Origin: Triatoma infestans
Lineage: Eukaryota > Arthropoda > Insecta > Hemiptera > Reduviidae
Direction: 5' to 3'
Assembly (NCBI GenBank): GCA_011037195.1
Contig: JAAEAF010014916.1
Location: 62,001-126,000 of the forward strand
DNA: 64,000 bases
In this document: positions 21,175 through 32,349 of the stretch, one piece after another
Position numbering within the stretch: position 1 is the first letter of the stretch
How the letters are laid out: every line of letters begins with the position of its first letter
Program-made: the position numbers and the translations under genes
Notes under the pieces: model-generated
Database searches by the model: none
Seen by the model: the letters and a program-made list of their open reading frames with translations, nothing else
Told to the model about the DNA's origin: nothing

Positions 21175-22730
21175 TCTCTTTAAGGATAGTCTGATAATAA
21201 AGGAGAGGAAAGCTGTTCTATTAGAAGATTGGAATGAATTGTTTTGGAAGTTGAAATCTGAGGAAACGAGTTTTTGTACAATGACATGAAATCTTAGTGG
21301 TTAGCTAAATTGGGGTATAAAAATGGAGCAATGAGGATTATATATCGTTCTGCAAGCACTTGATATATTCATTTAGTTGATATGTTTACTCGATCTTCAT
21401 TACAATAGTATTGATTGGCCAAATACGCAAAATAAAAATAACCAAAATTATTATAATAAAGGGAAATGACATCATAAATTTCCGGTGGCAAATCAAGTTT
21501 GCAAAACTGGCAACAATCGCTTACTAGTGAACAAAAATCATAAAGGCTCTGATGAAGTTTTCGGTCAACACCTCTTATCTGGGAAAGTAATATTTTAATA
21601 ATTTTTTTTTTTTAAATGATCGATTTTGAATCGATTTTTTGTGTGTGTAATTGACATGTTTACTATAACTGCAGTGATCTAATCAATTGAAATTAGCAGT
21701 ATTACAAAATTTCCAAATTCTAATTTGGAAACAATAGAAAAATTTCTACTTTAATGGACTGCCATGTTCTTATACCCGACCTTGTGCTTTTGATTCCCGG
21801 GTATTTTAAAAATGTAATCAATAATATATTTTTGAAAGTCAACATTTTATCTTTTCAAAGTTAATTAAATAGTGTTTCAATCTTTCCGTGAAATAAATCA
21901 CCATGAAAAAAAGATAATATACTCTTAGTATAGAGAAGTAAAGTTAAAGCCAATTTTTTTGGAGGTCTTATATATTGCAAACATAATTTGATTGCTTACC
22001 CTGTTATCAGCTATAAAGTCAAACAAGAACCAACAATTTGTATCCACTAAATAAATAAAAAAAATTAGTTAAAAATCAAACATCATGCAATGGTGGTTCT
22101 TAACGTAACTTATGGTATACATCCACATACCAAACGATACAAAAAAAAAAAGAAAATCTAAAAAATAAAATGAGTTTTACCGATGACTAGAATGAAATTT
22201 GTTCATCAGTTGTAGACTCAACTGATATATGTATGTGTGTATATATATGTGTAAACTTTGTGTATATGTATGTTATTAATTATCCCGGTTGGATGTGAGC
22301 ATATGATTGGATAGCGGGGCGTTCAGACCCCCAGAATCAATCACCCAATCTGCCTCAGGCTTCCAACTCTCATATATGTGTACATATATACATATGTGTG
22401 TCTACAAGACACATACAAACACATATTCACAATGATATTATGTAAACCAATTTAAAAAAACCACAACACACTACTACCAACATGACCAACAATAAAAAAA
22501 AAAAAATATTGATATCAGAAATTCCGCTCACATTTATCGTCTTATTTTTCTCACGCAATAAAAAATTTAAAAAAAACAAACAAAAAACGAAGACTTAACA
22601 ATTTTGCCTAGCCTTGAAGGGCGGAAAAATTCGGGTTGAAATACTCAAAGTGAACCTTATCAGGAAATAATTTAATATACTAAAAATGAAACAGTTAAAG
22701 AAGAAAATTAATCATGTATTATCATCTTGC
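21175..22730. other. No gene seen
   Basis: AT-rich, with a TATATG/GTGTAT-rich stretch at 22220-22410 and a small piece of the 19.25-kb duplicated arm at 21905-21990. Confidence 0.45.
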
Positions 22731-22739
22731 AATTGACAG

Positions 22740-23510
22740 TACTTTCTGTAATCAATGGACATGTATGAAATGTATTGACGATGGACCTCTTGCTGTATTG
22801 TATTCCGGCCAGCTATAGTGATGCGCTATTGCTATATATTGTTTGCCAATTGTGGCACGACATATTTCTCATCATAAACATGTTCTTTGGGATTTAAATT
22901 TGGGTACCGCCTGGCAAATTTCACTTGTTATTGTTGAACTGATATTTTTGATTGACAACGGATCGATTGTTACAGACATACTCGATTGCAATACTGAACT
23001 CTAGCATTGTCCCACTGGAATATGGGATTAGCGGGATATTTATCATGAGGAACGAAATTGGTTTTAAGTCGTGGCCCTATACCAGCTATATAATGTGTCG
23101 TCACTATATTTAATTGAGTTAAAAATAGTCAAGCATCTGCAACACATAAAAATCGGATTTTTCCACAGAAGATAGTGAACCTATTCGTGAACCTTTTGCT
23201 GTTCTTTACACCACTGCAGCCTTATGAAATCATGGTGGCCGTCGACATGGCTGGTGGGATTGAAAGCCAAAGGATGCTAAAAATCTCTGAAAAACATTTA
23301 GGTTTCCGAGTTGAGAATACGTAAGTGATTTGTTATAAACGGACGTTTCGCCCATATTTGATTCTGGGGCATATTTGATACTGGAGCCACTGGCATGGTC
23401 TCAATCCGGAAGCTTAAATGTTTTACATAAGAATGACCGCAGAGGCCTAAAATATCAATTGCAAACTGGACGTAGACATCTTTTATCTTAGGAAGTTTAT
23501 CCATTCCAAC
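22740..23510 (-). pseudogene. Strongly decayed Tc1-like transposase
   Basis: Minus strand: DFIRLQWCKEQQKVHE with VHYLLWK resembles the 'RLQWCREH..W' block before the first catalytic Asp; FQWDNARVQYCNRVCL resembles the QDNARPH block; YPNLNPKEHVYDEKYVV resembles SPDLNPIEHVWDE. Stops interrupt all segments. Order and spacing fit a Tc1-family transposase. I found no terminal repeats. Unlike the two better Tc1 copies, this is very old. Confidence 0.55.
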
Positions 23511-24167
23511 TGATGAAGGGTGAATTCTTTTTCCTTAATCTGGATTGTCAGAGATAACGATTTTCATCGGGGATTTCTACATCCAGAAAAGCATTACTGA
23601 ATGCCTTCCTCAAACTAGTAAAAATTCGATTAAAAAACTTCCTAAAAATGATAATATTTTGAAAATTTACAAAACTTATACTTTGCACATTCGTGATGTG
23701 TTATTTAAAACAAGCGCAGAGATTTTTATTGATAATAACGTGAAAATTTGCATTTTTTTTTTCAGAATCATGTTAATTAGAAAATCTATTATCTAATCCA
23801 GTTTTATCAGCTCCTTTTATGCAATTTAAATTGATTTTACTTTCTCTTACGGCGGAAAGAGAAAGTAGTACGATTGTGACAATTTTTCAAAATACATGTT
23901 TTGAGATCAAAAACATGTAAGAAAAAAAAAAATTTATTAGCGGAATGCTGTTTGTGTAAACAAGATAGGTATCTCAAATATCGCAGGAAGCTCAAACTTG
24001 ATTTGAGGTACCAACATCGCATCTGACTAGTAAGCTTAGTTAGACAAAATTACACAAAACCGACATGTAGCTTTAGTGAATGCTTTTTTTTTTGTTTTTG
24101 TTTTTTGCGATTTTCTCGAAGACGGCTCAAAACGGTTTTCAATAACGTTTGTATACTGTATACAAAC

Positions 24168-24378
24168 TGGGGCGGGTGTTGGTGTAGTGGTTATGAGCAC
24201 GGACTTGTAAGTGGGAGGACCCCAGTTCGAGTCCAGCGTATAACTGCTAAATTTTATATTTATTTAAAAAATGTTACTAGTAAAGTAGGTGCTTCCGCCC
24301 CCGTCCGCGACACCTAATTTGGTAGTCGGACCTTAAAGCCCGCCTAAAAAAATAGGCATTACTTTACTTTTTTTTTTT
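24168..24378 (+). mobile_element. tRNA-derived SINE (family B) with 13-bp target duplication
   Basis: Flanked by ACTGTATACAAAC (24155-24167 and 24379-24391). The head has A box TGTAGTGGTTATGAGCAC and B box AGTTCGAGTCC. The body contains AAAGCCCGCCTAAAAAAATA and the 3' end is a T run, not poly-A. Inserted in an old HR1 copy. Confidence 0.88.
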
Positions 24379-24465
24379 ACTGTATACAAACATAAATGGC
24401 TACCAGCTTTACTTGAGACACTTTTCCATAACAAAGTTTATTTTTGGTGGGGGTTTCTGTGGAAG

Positions 24466-24540
24466 GCCCTCACGCGATGGTTTAATGGCTAGCGCACTCG
24501 CCTTTCGTGCGAGAATTCAGGGTTCGATTCCCGTGAGGGC
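24466..24540 (+). tRNA. tRNA-like SINE head, Glu (TTC) type
   Basis: Acceptor stem GCCCTCA pairs perfectly with TGAGGGC. The anticodon arm CTCGC-CTTTCGT-GCGAG gives anticodon TTC. The internal promoter boxes are TTTAATGGCTAGCGC and GGTTCGATTCC. The T stem is imperfect and the SINE body follows directly, so this is most likely a SINE head and not a working tRNA gene. Confidence 0.5.
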
Positions 24541-24711
24541 AAAGACGGTATTGACCCAGCCAGCATCGTGATAAAAAGTGGGAAGCTACATTTAGTAGCG
24601 CCCTAGGTAGCGAGGTAGCGAAGGCCGGAACTAAACGGCGTGGTTACCACTCGCCCACCAATTCAAATCGCCGTCTAGCAAGCCTTGGCCCTTCCTGGGC
24701 TGTTCCGCCAT

Positions 24712-24763
<52 letters not shown>

Positions 24764-24780
24764 TTTTTTTTTTTTTTTTG
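24466..24780 (+). mobile_element. SINE (family C) with tRNA-Glu-like head and long T tail
   Basis: The first 75 nt fold as a tRNA-like head (separate entry). The body follows (TGACCCAGCCAGCATCGTG; CGCCCACCAATTCAAATCGC; CCTTGGCCCTTCCTGGGCTG). It ends in about 64 T with a single G at 24763. It interrupts an HR1 copy between TTCTGTGGAAG and GAAAGCAGC. Like family B it terminates in T, suggesting related 3' ends. Confidence 0.7.
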
Positions 24781-25206
24781 AAAGCAGCAACGTTAAACTT
24801 TGAAATACCATTTCAGTACAATGTATGGTTCTATTACTTATATAAAGTTACGTTGTAGCATTGCTAAAATTCCAAAAAAAAAAAATAAATAAATAAATAA
24901 AAAAGACTGCATCCATAAATTTTCATTAAATTTAGAATGCTAACTGCACAGTTTAATCATGTAATTTTTATTTGAAACATTTTTTTATTTGGAAAAATGT
25001 AATTAAGAGTGGTTGTAGGGAACCTGGGGAATTAAGATTCCAATTTAAACTGCTGTTATTAGATTGGCAATGGAGTTGAGAGAAAAGACTGTAACATCAA
25101 ATTCAGGTAAACAATTGAAAGCACCACCTACTATATTTATTTATATAATGCTAGCACCACCAAACCTTAGACGTTTCTTTTCACTCACTGTTTGAAGTAA
25201 AAAAAA

Positions 25207-26056
25207 TCTGGTGTGAAACACTCACACAACTTTCTCTTACTCCAGTTTTCAAAATTATAATTGACAAATCTTATAGTTTGTGTACCAAATATAATGAAAT
25301 TCGTGGAAAACTGAAAAAAGTGTTCAGTAAAAGCGCACTTCCGGTTTACTATTTTCTTGAAACTCAGAATTTTGGCCATCTATTTATTCCTAATTAATTT
25401 TGTTTGGATGATAGAATTGTATAATCAACTATGAGAGCACTTTAAAGAAAAATATAATCCCACGCCTCCCCTAAAAGTGCCCTTAAATGAATTTTACCAG
25501 ACAAATGTTTTAAATAAAAGTTATACATCTTTGTATGTTTAGTTTATATAAGAAGTTTCAAGAAAATCGTAGAGCAATTTTTGAGAAAATCGCGAAAAAG
25601 TGAAAAAATCATTTAGTAAAGTGGTAAAGTAAACGCACTTCCGGTTATCGATTTTTTTCAAACTCAGAATTCAGCAACATATTTCATTCTAATTAACATT
25701 ATTTATAAGATAGAATTGTCTAATGAACTGAAATAGCACTTTAGCTAAAAACCTAACCCCACCCCTCGCCGATAACTGCCCTTAAATGAATTTTCCCAGA
25801 GAAATGTTTCAAATACAAGTTGTAGCTCTTTGTGTATGTAGTTGATATAGCAAGTTTAAAGAAACTTGTCGGAGCCGTTTTTGAGAAAATGGCAAAAAAG
25901 TAAAAAAAAGCAACTAGTAAAGTGGTACTTCCGGTTGAGGAATTTTGACAGATAGCGTATAGTCAGATCCCATGGTGATACCTAAACGGAATATCAAGTT
26001 TCAACTTTCTACGGTTTTTCGTTTTTGAGCTATGCTGTTCAAATACACGCACACAT

Positions 26057-26089
<33 letters not shown>

Positions 26090-26130
26090 ACACACACCAT
26101 TTGCTAAAAACAACTTTTTAAACTCCGGGT
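25207..26130 (-). repeat. HR1 repeat, nearly full-length
   Basis: Starts TCTGGTGTGAAACACTCAC, ACTTTCTCTTACTCC; two internal units (CTTCCGGTTTAC, CTTCCGGTTATCG, CTTCCGGTTGAGG), then a CATA/CA microsatellite at 26043-26098. The hairpin end is missing after AAACTCCGGG. Confidence 0.87.
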
Positions 26131-26309
26131 AAGATCGGGTAAGTTCGTTCGTAAGATCGTGAGTAATGTTCAACGCGCATAAAACCCCCACTCTTATTTT
26201 TGAAAAGTTAATGAAATGTTCACTTTTCTATACTAACACAAAGAAATATTTTATATATATTCATATATAATATATTAAATTCTCCAGCGCGACACCCAAC
26301 TGTGAAAAA

Positions 26310-26722
26310 GACAATATATTCTTAAAATAGAAAGATAAGCGTTTTTCTTTCTGGAGGTCTCCTGTATTGAAAACTGCACAAACAGATCTCCACCCTAGAA
26401 GAATACCGAATTTGCAGAATTTTAATTCTACCAATTACGTTTAGACAGATCTCAAACTGCAATTTACAGTTATTACTCCTTCATTCGTATGTTATTTAGT
26501 TCTGATTGTTAAGATATTTGGTTGTTTGCTGAATTCGATTTATATGAATGGGAGAACCCAAACTTTAAAAAACGGCTTTTTTTGAGGAAACATAACCCTA
26601 ATCCTCTTTCAAAACTTCCTTGAATGATTGATGGAAAAATATTTCATTCTTTTTTTTTTTTATTTATTTATTTGAAAATTTACAATTGCTGGTACGCTTG
26701 CGTAACTTAAAAAAAAAAAAAA
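26310..26722 (-). repeat. Arm of an inverted duplication (partner 19250-19705)
   Basis: Reverse complement of the 19.25-kb arm: TGAAAAAGACAATATATTCT, CAGATCTCCACCCTAGAAG, GAGAACCCAAACTTTAAAAAA, GGTACGCTTGCGTAACTT. It joins the following HR1 copy at the same point as the partner does. Confidence 0.8.
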
Positions 26723-27378
26723 AATCTGGTGTGAAACACTCACACAACTTTCTCTTACTCCTGTTCTCAAAATTATAATTGACCAAAATTGTGTACCAAA
26801 TTTAATGAAATTTGGTCGAAAACTGAAAAAACTGTTCAGTAAAAGCGTACTTCCGGTTTACCAATTTTCTTAAAACTTGGAATTTTGGCCATCTATTTAT
26901 TTCTGATTAATTTTGTTTGGATGATAGAATTGTATAATCAACTATGATACCACTTTATAGGAAACCTCCTCCCTCAAAAGTCCCCTTAAAAGAATTTTCA
27001 CGGAGAAATGTTTCACATAAAACTCTTTGTATGGTTAGTTGTTATGCCAAGTTTAAAGAAAATCGTAGGAGCCATTTTTGAGAAAATTGCAAAAAAGTAA
27101 AAAAAAATATATATAGTAAAGTGGACTTCCGGTTGAAGAATTTTGACAGATAACGTACTGCCAGATCCCATGGTGATACCTAAACGGAATGTCAAGTTTC
27201 AACTTTCTATGGTTTTTCCTTTTTGAGCTATGCTGTTAACACACACACACACACACACGCAATTCATTTGCTAAAAACCACTTTTTTCAACTCAGGGGAT
27301 ATTTCCGGTGAAAACTCGGTATCGTAAATTTGACACGATTTCAATACTTCCACTTACTAGGAGTAAGAAGAAAGTAAA
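26723..27378 (-). repeat. HR1 repeat; inverted-duplication partner of 18283-19249
   Basis: Full ends (GGTGTGAAACACTCACAC to GGAGTAAGAAGAAAGTAAAA) with a (CA)n stretch at 27239-27258. One internal unit fewer than the partner copy. Confidence 0.87.
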
Positions 27379-27384
27379 AAGAAG

Positions 27385-27418
27385 TTTTTACCGAATGTCT
27401 ATATGTGTAAGTGTGTGC

Positions 27419-27458
<40 letters not shown>

Positions 27459-27918
27459 AAAATATCATAAACATGAAATATCGCAAGAATTTAAAAAATT
27501 GATATTGTAATTTAGGTATCAACATCGCATCTGAGACACGAAGGTTTTGGGCAAAATTCAACATCCGGAAGTGCTACGACTTTACAAAATAAATTTTTTG
27601 AATTTTTTTCGAAAATTACTATAACGATTTCCTTTAAACTTGGTGTGCTAATTGCGCAGATATAATAAACCTGCCACTTTTATTTGTAACATTTTACACA
27701 CACAAAAAAAATTTGCTTTTAGATAGTTTTCAAGAATTTGTGGCATTAAATTTCCATGTTTTAGGGATTAGTTCAATGTTAGTGGCGCCACTTCTACTAG
27801 TTCTTCCACCACCTCTCTAAGAATAAGATTTGAAGTTTAAAGAACATTGCCATTTAATATTTATAATTGTATTAACAGGAAGTTAAGAGAAAATCGTGTG
27901 CGTATTCCACACCAAAGC
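27385..27918 (+). repeat. HR1 older-subfamily copy with (GT)n
   Basis: TTTTTACCGAATGTCTATATG, a GT microsatellite (27413-27454), GGTATCAACATCGCATCTGA, GAAGGTTTTGGGCAAAATTC, CATCCGGAAGTGC, ending GTGTGCGTATTCCACACC. Confidence 0.72.
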
Positions 27919-27946
27919 TTGGTTTTATTTCCTTTTTTTTTACTTT

Positions 27947-29085
27947 CTCTTACTCCTAGTAAGAGGAAGTATTGTAATCGTGTCAAATTTTCGATATCCA
28001 GTTTTCACCGGAAATATCCGTTTTGAGGCCCCCTGAGTCCCAAAAAGTTTTTTTTTTTTTAATACGTTTTTGCAATTTTCTCAAAAATGGCTCCGACGAT
28101 TTTCTTTAAACTTGGTATATCAACCACATACAAAGTGCTACAACTTTTATTTGAAATATTTCTCCGGGAAAATTCATTTAAGGGCATTTGTAGGAGAGGG
28201 GTGGAGTTAGGTTTTCATCTTAACTGCTATTTCAGTTTATTAGACAATTCTGTCATCTATAAAATAATGCTAATTAGAATTAAATATGTTGTTGAAATTC
28301 TGAATTTGAAAAAAAAAAATCGGATAACCGGAAGTGCGTTTGTTTTACACTTTATTAAATGATTTTTTTTTTCACTTTTTCGTGGTTTTCTCAAAAATGT
28401 CTCCAACGATTTTTTTTAAACATTTATAGTGTATAGTTTTATGTTTATATCAACTACACATACAAAGAGCTACAACTTTTATTTGAAACATTTCTCCTGG
28501 AAAATTCTTTTAAGGGCACTTCTAGGAGAGGTGTGGGGTTATGTTTTCATCTTAACTGCTATTTCAGTTTATTAGACAATTCTGTCATCTAAATAATGTT
28601 AATTAGAATGAAATATGTTGTTGAAATTCCAAGTTTGAAAAAATCGGATAACCGGAAGTGCGTTTGTTTTACACTTAATTAAATGATTTTTTTTTTCACT
28701 TTTTCGCGTTTTTCTCAAAAATGGCTCCGACAATTTTCTTGAAACAAAGTATATATAAACTAAACATGCAAAGATCTACATCTTTTATTTAAAACAATTC
28801 TCTGGAAAAATTCATTTAAGGGCACTTTTAAGGGAAGGGTGTGGTTACAGCTTCCTCTAAAGTAATTATACAATTCTATCATCCAAACACAATTAATTAG
28901 TAATAAATAGATGGCCAAAATTCCAAGTTTTAAGAAAATTAGTAAGCCGGAAGTGCGCTTTTACAAAAAGGTTTTTTTAGTTTTCGACGTATTTCGTTAT
29001 ATTTGGTACATGAACTGTAACATTTGTCAATTATAATTTTGAGAACAGGTGTAAGAGAAAGATGTGTGAGTGTTTCACACCAGAT
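27947..29085 (+). repeat. HR1 repeat with three tandem internal units
   Basis: Complete copy. The landmark TTTTCTCAAAAATG recurs at about 28076, 28387 and 28708, a period near 320 bp, and each unit carries CTACA.CTTTTATTTGAAA, CATTTAAGGGCA and CCGGAAGTGCG. It is the best illustration of variable unit number in the family (two units at 16.0 kb, one at 26.7 kb). Confidence 0.9.
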
Positions 29086-29129
29086 TTTTTTTTTTTTTTT
29101 AATAAAATACAAACCATGAGCAACCAGCA

Positions 29130-30105
29130 AGTTTATAAAATAAAAACTATTACACTAAAATATGTTTATAATAAAATATATATTTTCCTCTTATATTTTG
29201 AAATATTTTCTCGAATGAAAATTCTCTTTATAAATAATAAAATATTTTCCCTTTAATCATCTAAAGCCTGGGAAATTCTCTGTACATATAAATATAATCC
29301 TTGCCTTAAACTCTAAAGAGTACACCTAATTCCAAAGTGGTAAATCCGCAGCTTGTGCTAGCTGTGAGATTAGTAATTTTCCCAAGCTTATTCACACACT
29401 CGTTTTGAAGCTTATGAAAATTTGAGTAGAGTAAAGAAGAGTATGGGCGGAAGGGTGTGGTAGGTAGATGGAAGCAGAGAATGGAGGTAGTAGTGAGAGA
29501 ATGTGTAGCGCCAGTGTTCTGGGATAGTAGTGGAGAACAGTTACTATGAAGGAGACATGAAGGTTCACAACTAGGTATCTCATCTTGGTATGAAGTACCA
29601 GTGTGTAGTGGAACAGTTCTGTTACTGTTCACTATCTGATACTTGTGAGAAAGAGTGTTATGGAAAGAGTAGGGAAACACTAGAAGAAATAGAGAGATTG
29701 TAAGAGAAAAAGCTAAACAGTGTATGTAAGCACACCACACTTGTATGTACTTGTTCTTGCTTACTGCTGTGTATTGCTGACGGTTTTTCCTTCTCTTACA
29801 CAATTGCTACATTTTTCCAATCCGATATAAATAATTCAGCTAGCAGTTCTCTAGAACACATTTCCTACTTCTCCTACAAAACCCTACAAACATTTTCCTC
29901 CCTTTCAAAAAAGACTCAATGAGTTTTTGGGAAGTAACTAATGTAGATATTGCTATTTCCTTTTATTTTCCTTTACACCATAACAAATATACTACTTTTA
30001 TTACTACTATCTAGAGAGCATTGTTGGAAATTGGATATATAATGGTTTTTGTATTTCTACTAACATCTTATAAAAACACACACATACAATTCGCTTTTTT
30101 ACTTT
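29130..30105. other. Unassigned GC-richer block with a 165-codon minus-strand ORF
   Basis: No repeat-family match. The ORF (29306-29803, minus) is the longest open frame in the window but Ser/Thr/Leu-rich without domains, and an overlapping frame is open too. I do not call it a gene. Confidence 0.35.
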
Positions 30106-30107
30106 TA

Positions 30108-30950
30108 TTATTGTTTGTTCATTAGATTTTTAAGATCCAAACAAATACGGAACTATTTGCTTTAAAAAAAAAAAATTCTGTTAACAGATTTTAACGCAAT
30201 TAATTTTTAAAAATTAATGATCGTCTTGTATGAAATAATCACTGAACGTTTTTTCTTCTTTTTTTTTAATGTATCAGCTGAGGTCATTGACGCCCGGAGC
30301 TTTCTTAGTGCTCTACCATCCTTGAAGCAGTGTTTTCTCGTTACAGACAACCTGCCCAACACCGGATAGTGAGCTGTAGAGGGTCCTATGGTGTGCAAAA
30401 CTAAAGGGAATCCGGGCAGCGTTACGAAACTCAGTGCTATACCACTGACCTAATCCCGCCTCTTAGATTAGACTAGCTCTTAAGTCTAGATCGGTTTCGG
30501 TCTATTGTGGCGCAAACAGATTACAATACTCATTCCAGTCCAGAGACTTTTGGATGAAGCTTGTAGGCAACAGTTTCTTCTCTCCACAGACGAGAAATCT
30601 GAGCCACCCTTAAGGTATGTCCACACTGGTGCGCTTTCCTTTTCCCCTTCCCTTTCAACTTGCGCTTCCTCTTTCCATTTCAACATGCGTCACGCATGCC
30701 TTTCGCGCATGCCTCTTGACGCATTCAATTTGTTGTCCACACTTAATCATCTGTTCAGTGTGCATTTTATCGATGGATTCAGAAACGGCATTAGCTATTT
30801 GTGCAGGTTATCTGTTTCTGATTTGAAAACGTAGGCTTTTGATTTTCTTTTTCACTCCTGGAACGTCCATAGTCGTTCATGTACCCATGCTGTGATGGCT
30901 GCAGAAAGGTTCAGGTCCAATGGCAGTAGAGCCCTGCGGGGGTGACTATT
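30108..30950 (-). mobile_element. Composite: R1/I-like retrotransposon 3' end with SINE-A variant, interrupted by a Harbinger-type element
   Basis: On the minus strand: RRALLPLDLNLSAAI with AWVHERLW (30875-30950), then after the insertion at 30614 the retrotransposon C terminus (KKLLPTSFIQKSLDWNEYCN), a TCTAA-type tail, a SINE-A variant (30255-30470, B-box region decayed), its A tail, and about 140 bp of AT-rich DNA. The segment 30108-30610 is an inverted duplicate of 43494-44002. Confidence 0.75.
30614..30865. mobile_element. Harbinger-type element, truncated copy
   Basis: Starts AGGTATGTCCACACTGGTGC next to TTA (30611-30613) and matches the right arm of the 4266-5173 element (TTGTCCACACTTAATCATCT; TATTTGTGCAGGTTATCTG). 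The distal end is lost or rearranged, so only one boundary is exact. Confidence 0.65.
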
Positions 30951-31374
30951 CCTATATAAGAATAACTCTTTATTCTGAAAAATCACATAGCTTTCTCAGA
31001 ATCGCAGAAAATTTCTCCCCGTAGTATTAATTATTGCTACGAATTGTAAATATGCTGTCTTTATTGAACCGTCTTAAAAATCTAAACAGACAAGGGTTTG
31101 TTCAGGCACTTTTGAGTTGATCAACCCTCTTGTAGAAGTTCGTACGTTTCTTTCAACTTACTTCGTATTGCTTAAGCATTCAGGAATAATTGCTAGTAGC
31201 TATCGTTGAATAAGTAATGGAGATTGTATATGCTGAAACTAATATGGAAAATTTTTTATGAATCTTTGTCAAATGCTACGTTCATTAAGATAAGCGTATT
31301 AACTGCAAAACTAGGGATTTTATATCGATCTAGATAGTTCAATGAGTTCTGTGTAGACTATTCTTTTCAATAGC

Positions 31375-32098
31375 AGAAAATGGCCCAAACGATTTACTTT
31401 AAACTTCATATACTAACTACCCACGCAAATGATTATCACTTTTATTGGCAGAATTTTTACCAGGAAAATCGTTTTAGGCAGGGCCTTGGGAGCGGCAGCA
31501 GGTGGGGTTAGGTTTTCCTCTGAAGTGCTATTTTATTTTATTACACAATTCTATCATCTAAATAATATTAATTAGACTCAAATATGGTGTCGAAATACCG
31601 AGTTTAAAGAAAACCGATCAGATGACCGGAAGTGCGTTTTTTTTTTTTTTTTAAATTATTTTTCAGTTTTCTTCTATTTCCACTAAAAAGTCTTCAAAGA
31701 TTGCCTTTAAACAAGAAATGTGAACTACGCATATAAAGAACTACAACCTTTTATTTGTAACATTTCTTCGGGTAAAGTTATTTAAGGGGGCTTTTGGGGA
31801 AGGGGTGGGGTTATGTTTCATTCTAAAATGCTATATTAGTTGATTATACAAATCTACAATCTGTAAACAAAATTAATTAGAAATAAATAGATTCATCAAA
31901 ATTCCGAGTTTCAAGGAAATTAGTAAACCGGAAGTGCGTTTTTAATGAATCGCTTTTTATTTTTTCAATGTTCGCGATTTTGTCTATAAAAATACCATGA
32001 ATTTCATTACATTTTGTATACTATGATGAATTTTTTTCAGTGTAAACTTTGTTTATCACAATAAGAGAAAGTTGTGTGAGTGTTTCGCTGCAGATTTT
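31375..32098 (+). repeat. HR1 repeat, 5'-truncated, diverged
   Basis: Two internal units (GATGACCGGAAGTGCG, AAACCGGAAGTGCGTTT) and the end AATAAGAGAAAGTTGTGTGA. Confidence 0.8.
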
Positions 32099-32192
32099 TT
32101 TCTAATATCATGGTATATATTTTAATTAATAAATAAAAAAACTTACTATATAATCAGTTTTTCAACTAACTCCTTTTATGCAATTGAAATTG

Positions 32193-32345
32193 GTTCTACT
32201 TTCTTTTATTGCTCATAGAGGTAGCTGCGATCGTGACAATTGTTCAAATTTGAGTTTTCACTGGAAATAGATGTTTTGAGATCTTCTAAGAAAAATAAAT
32301 GTTATTAACGAATGTCTATGAGTGTACAAAAAATTCTAATAATAT
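32193..32345 (+). repeat. HR1 older-subfamily copy, 5' part
   Basis: ACTTTCTTTTATTGCTCATAG hairpin region, GAGTTTTCACTGGAAATAG, AACGAATGTCTATGAGTG. Runs into SINE D. Confidence 0.65.
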
Positions 32346-32349
32346 AAAG

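Larger units (their letters stand above)
23835..25100 (+). repeat. HR1 older-subfamily copy, split by two SINEs
   Basis: Hairpin end CTTTCTCTTACGGCGGAAAGAG at 23839, then CATGTTTTGAGATCAAAAAC, GGTACCAACATCGCATCTGA, and after the first SINE GGCTACCAGCTTTACTTGAG. Internal-unit blocks continue past the second SINE (ATACCATTTCAGTACAATGT; TTTTTATTTGAAACATTTTT). Confidence 0.65.

Noticed and set aside
24466..24540. Functional tRNA-Glu gene
   Set aside because: The T stem is mispaired and a SINE body with long T tail follows directly, so the tRNA-like fold is better explained as a SINE head.
16016..29085. HR1 as a CRISPR-like or simple satellite array
   Set aside because: Copies are dispersed in both orientations, have defined ends and are separated by unrelated DNA; unit length (~320 bp) and eukaryotic context exclude CRISPR.
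29306..29803. 165-codon ORF, the longest in the window
   Set aside because: Low-complexity Ser/Thr/Leu composition, an overlapping open frame, no domain and no splice signals; kept only as unassigned DNA.
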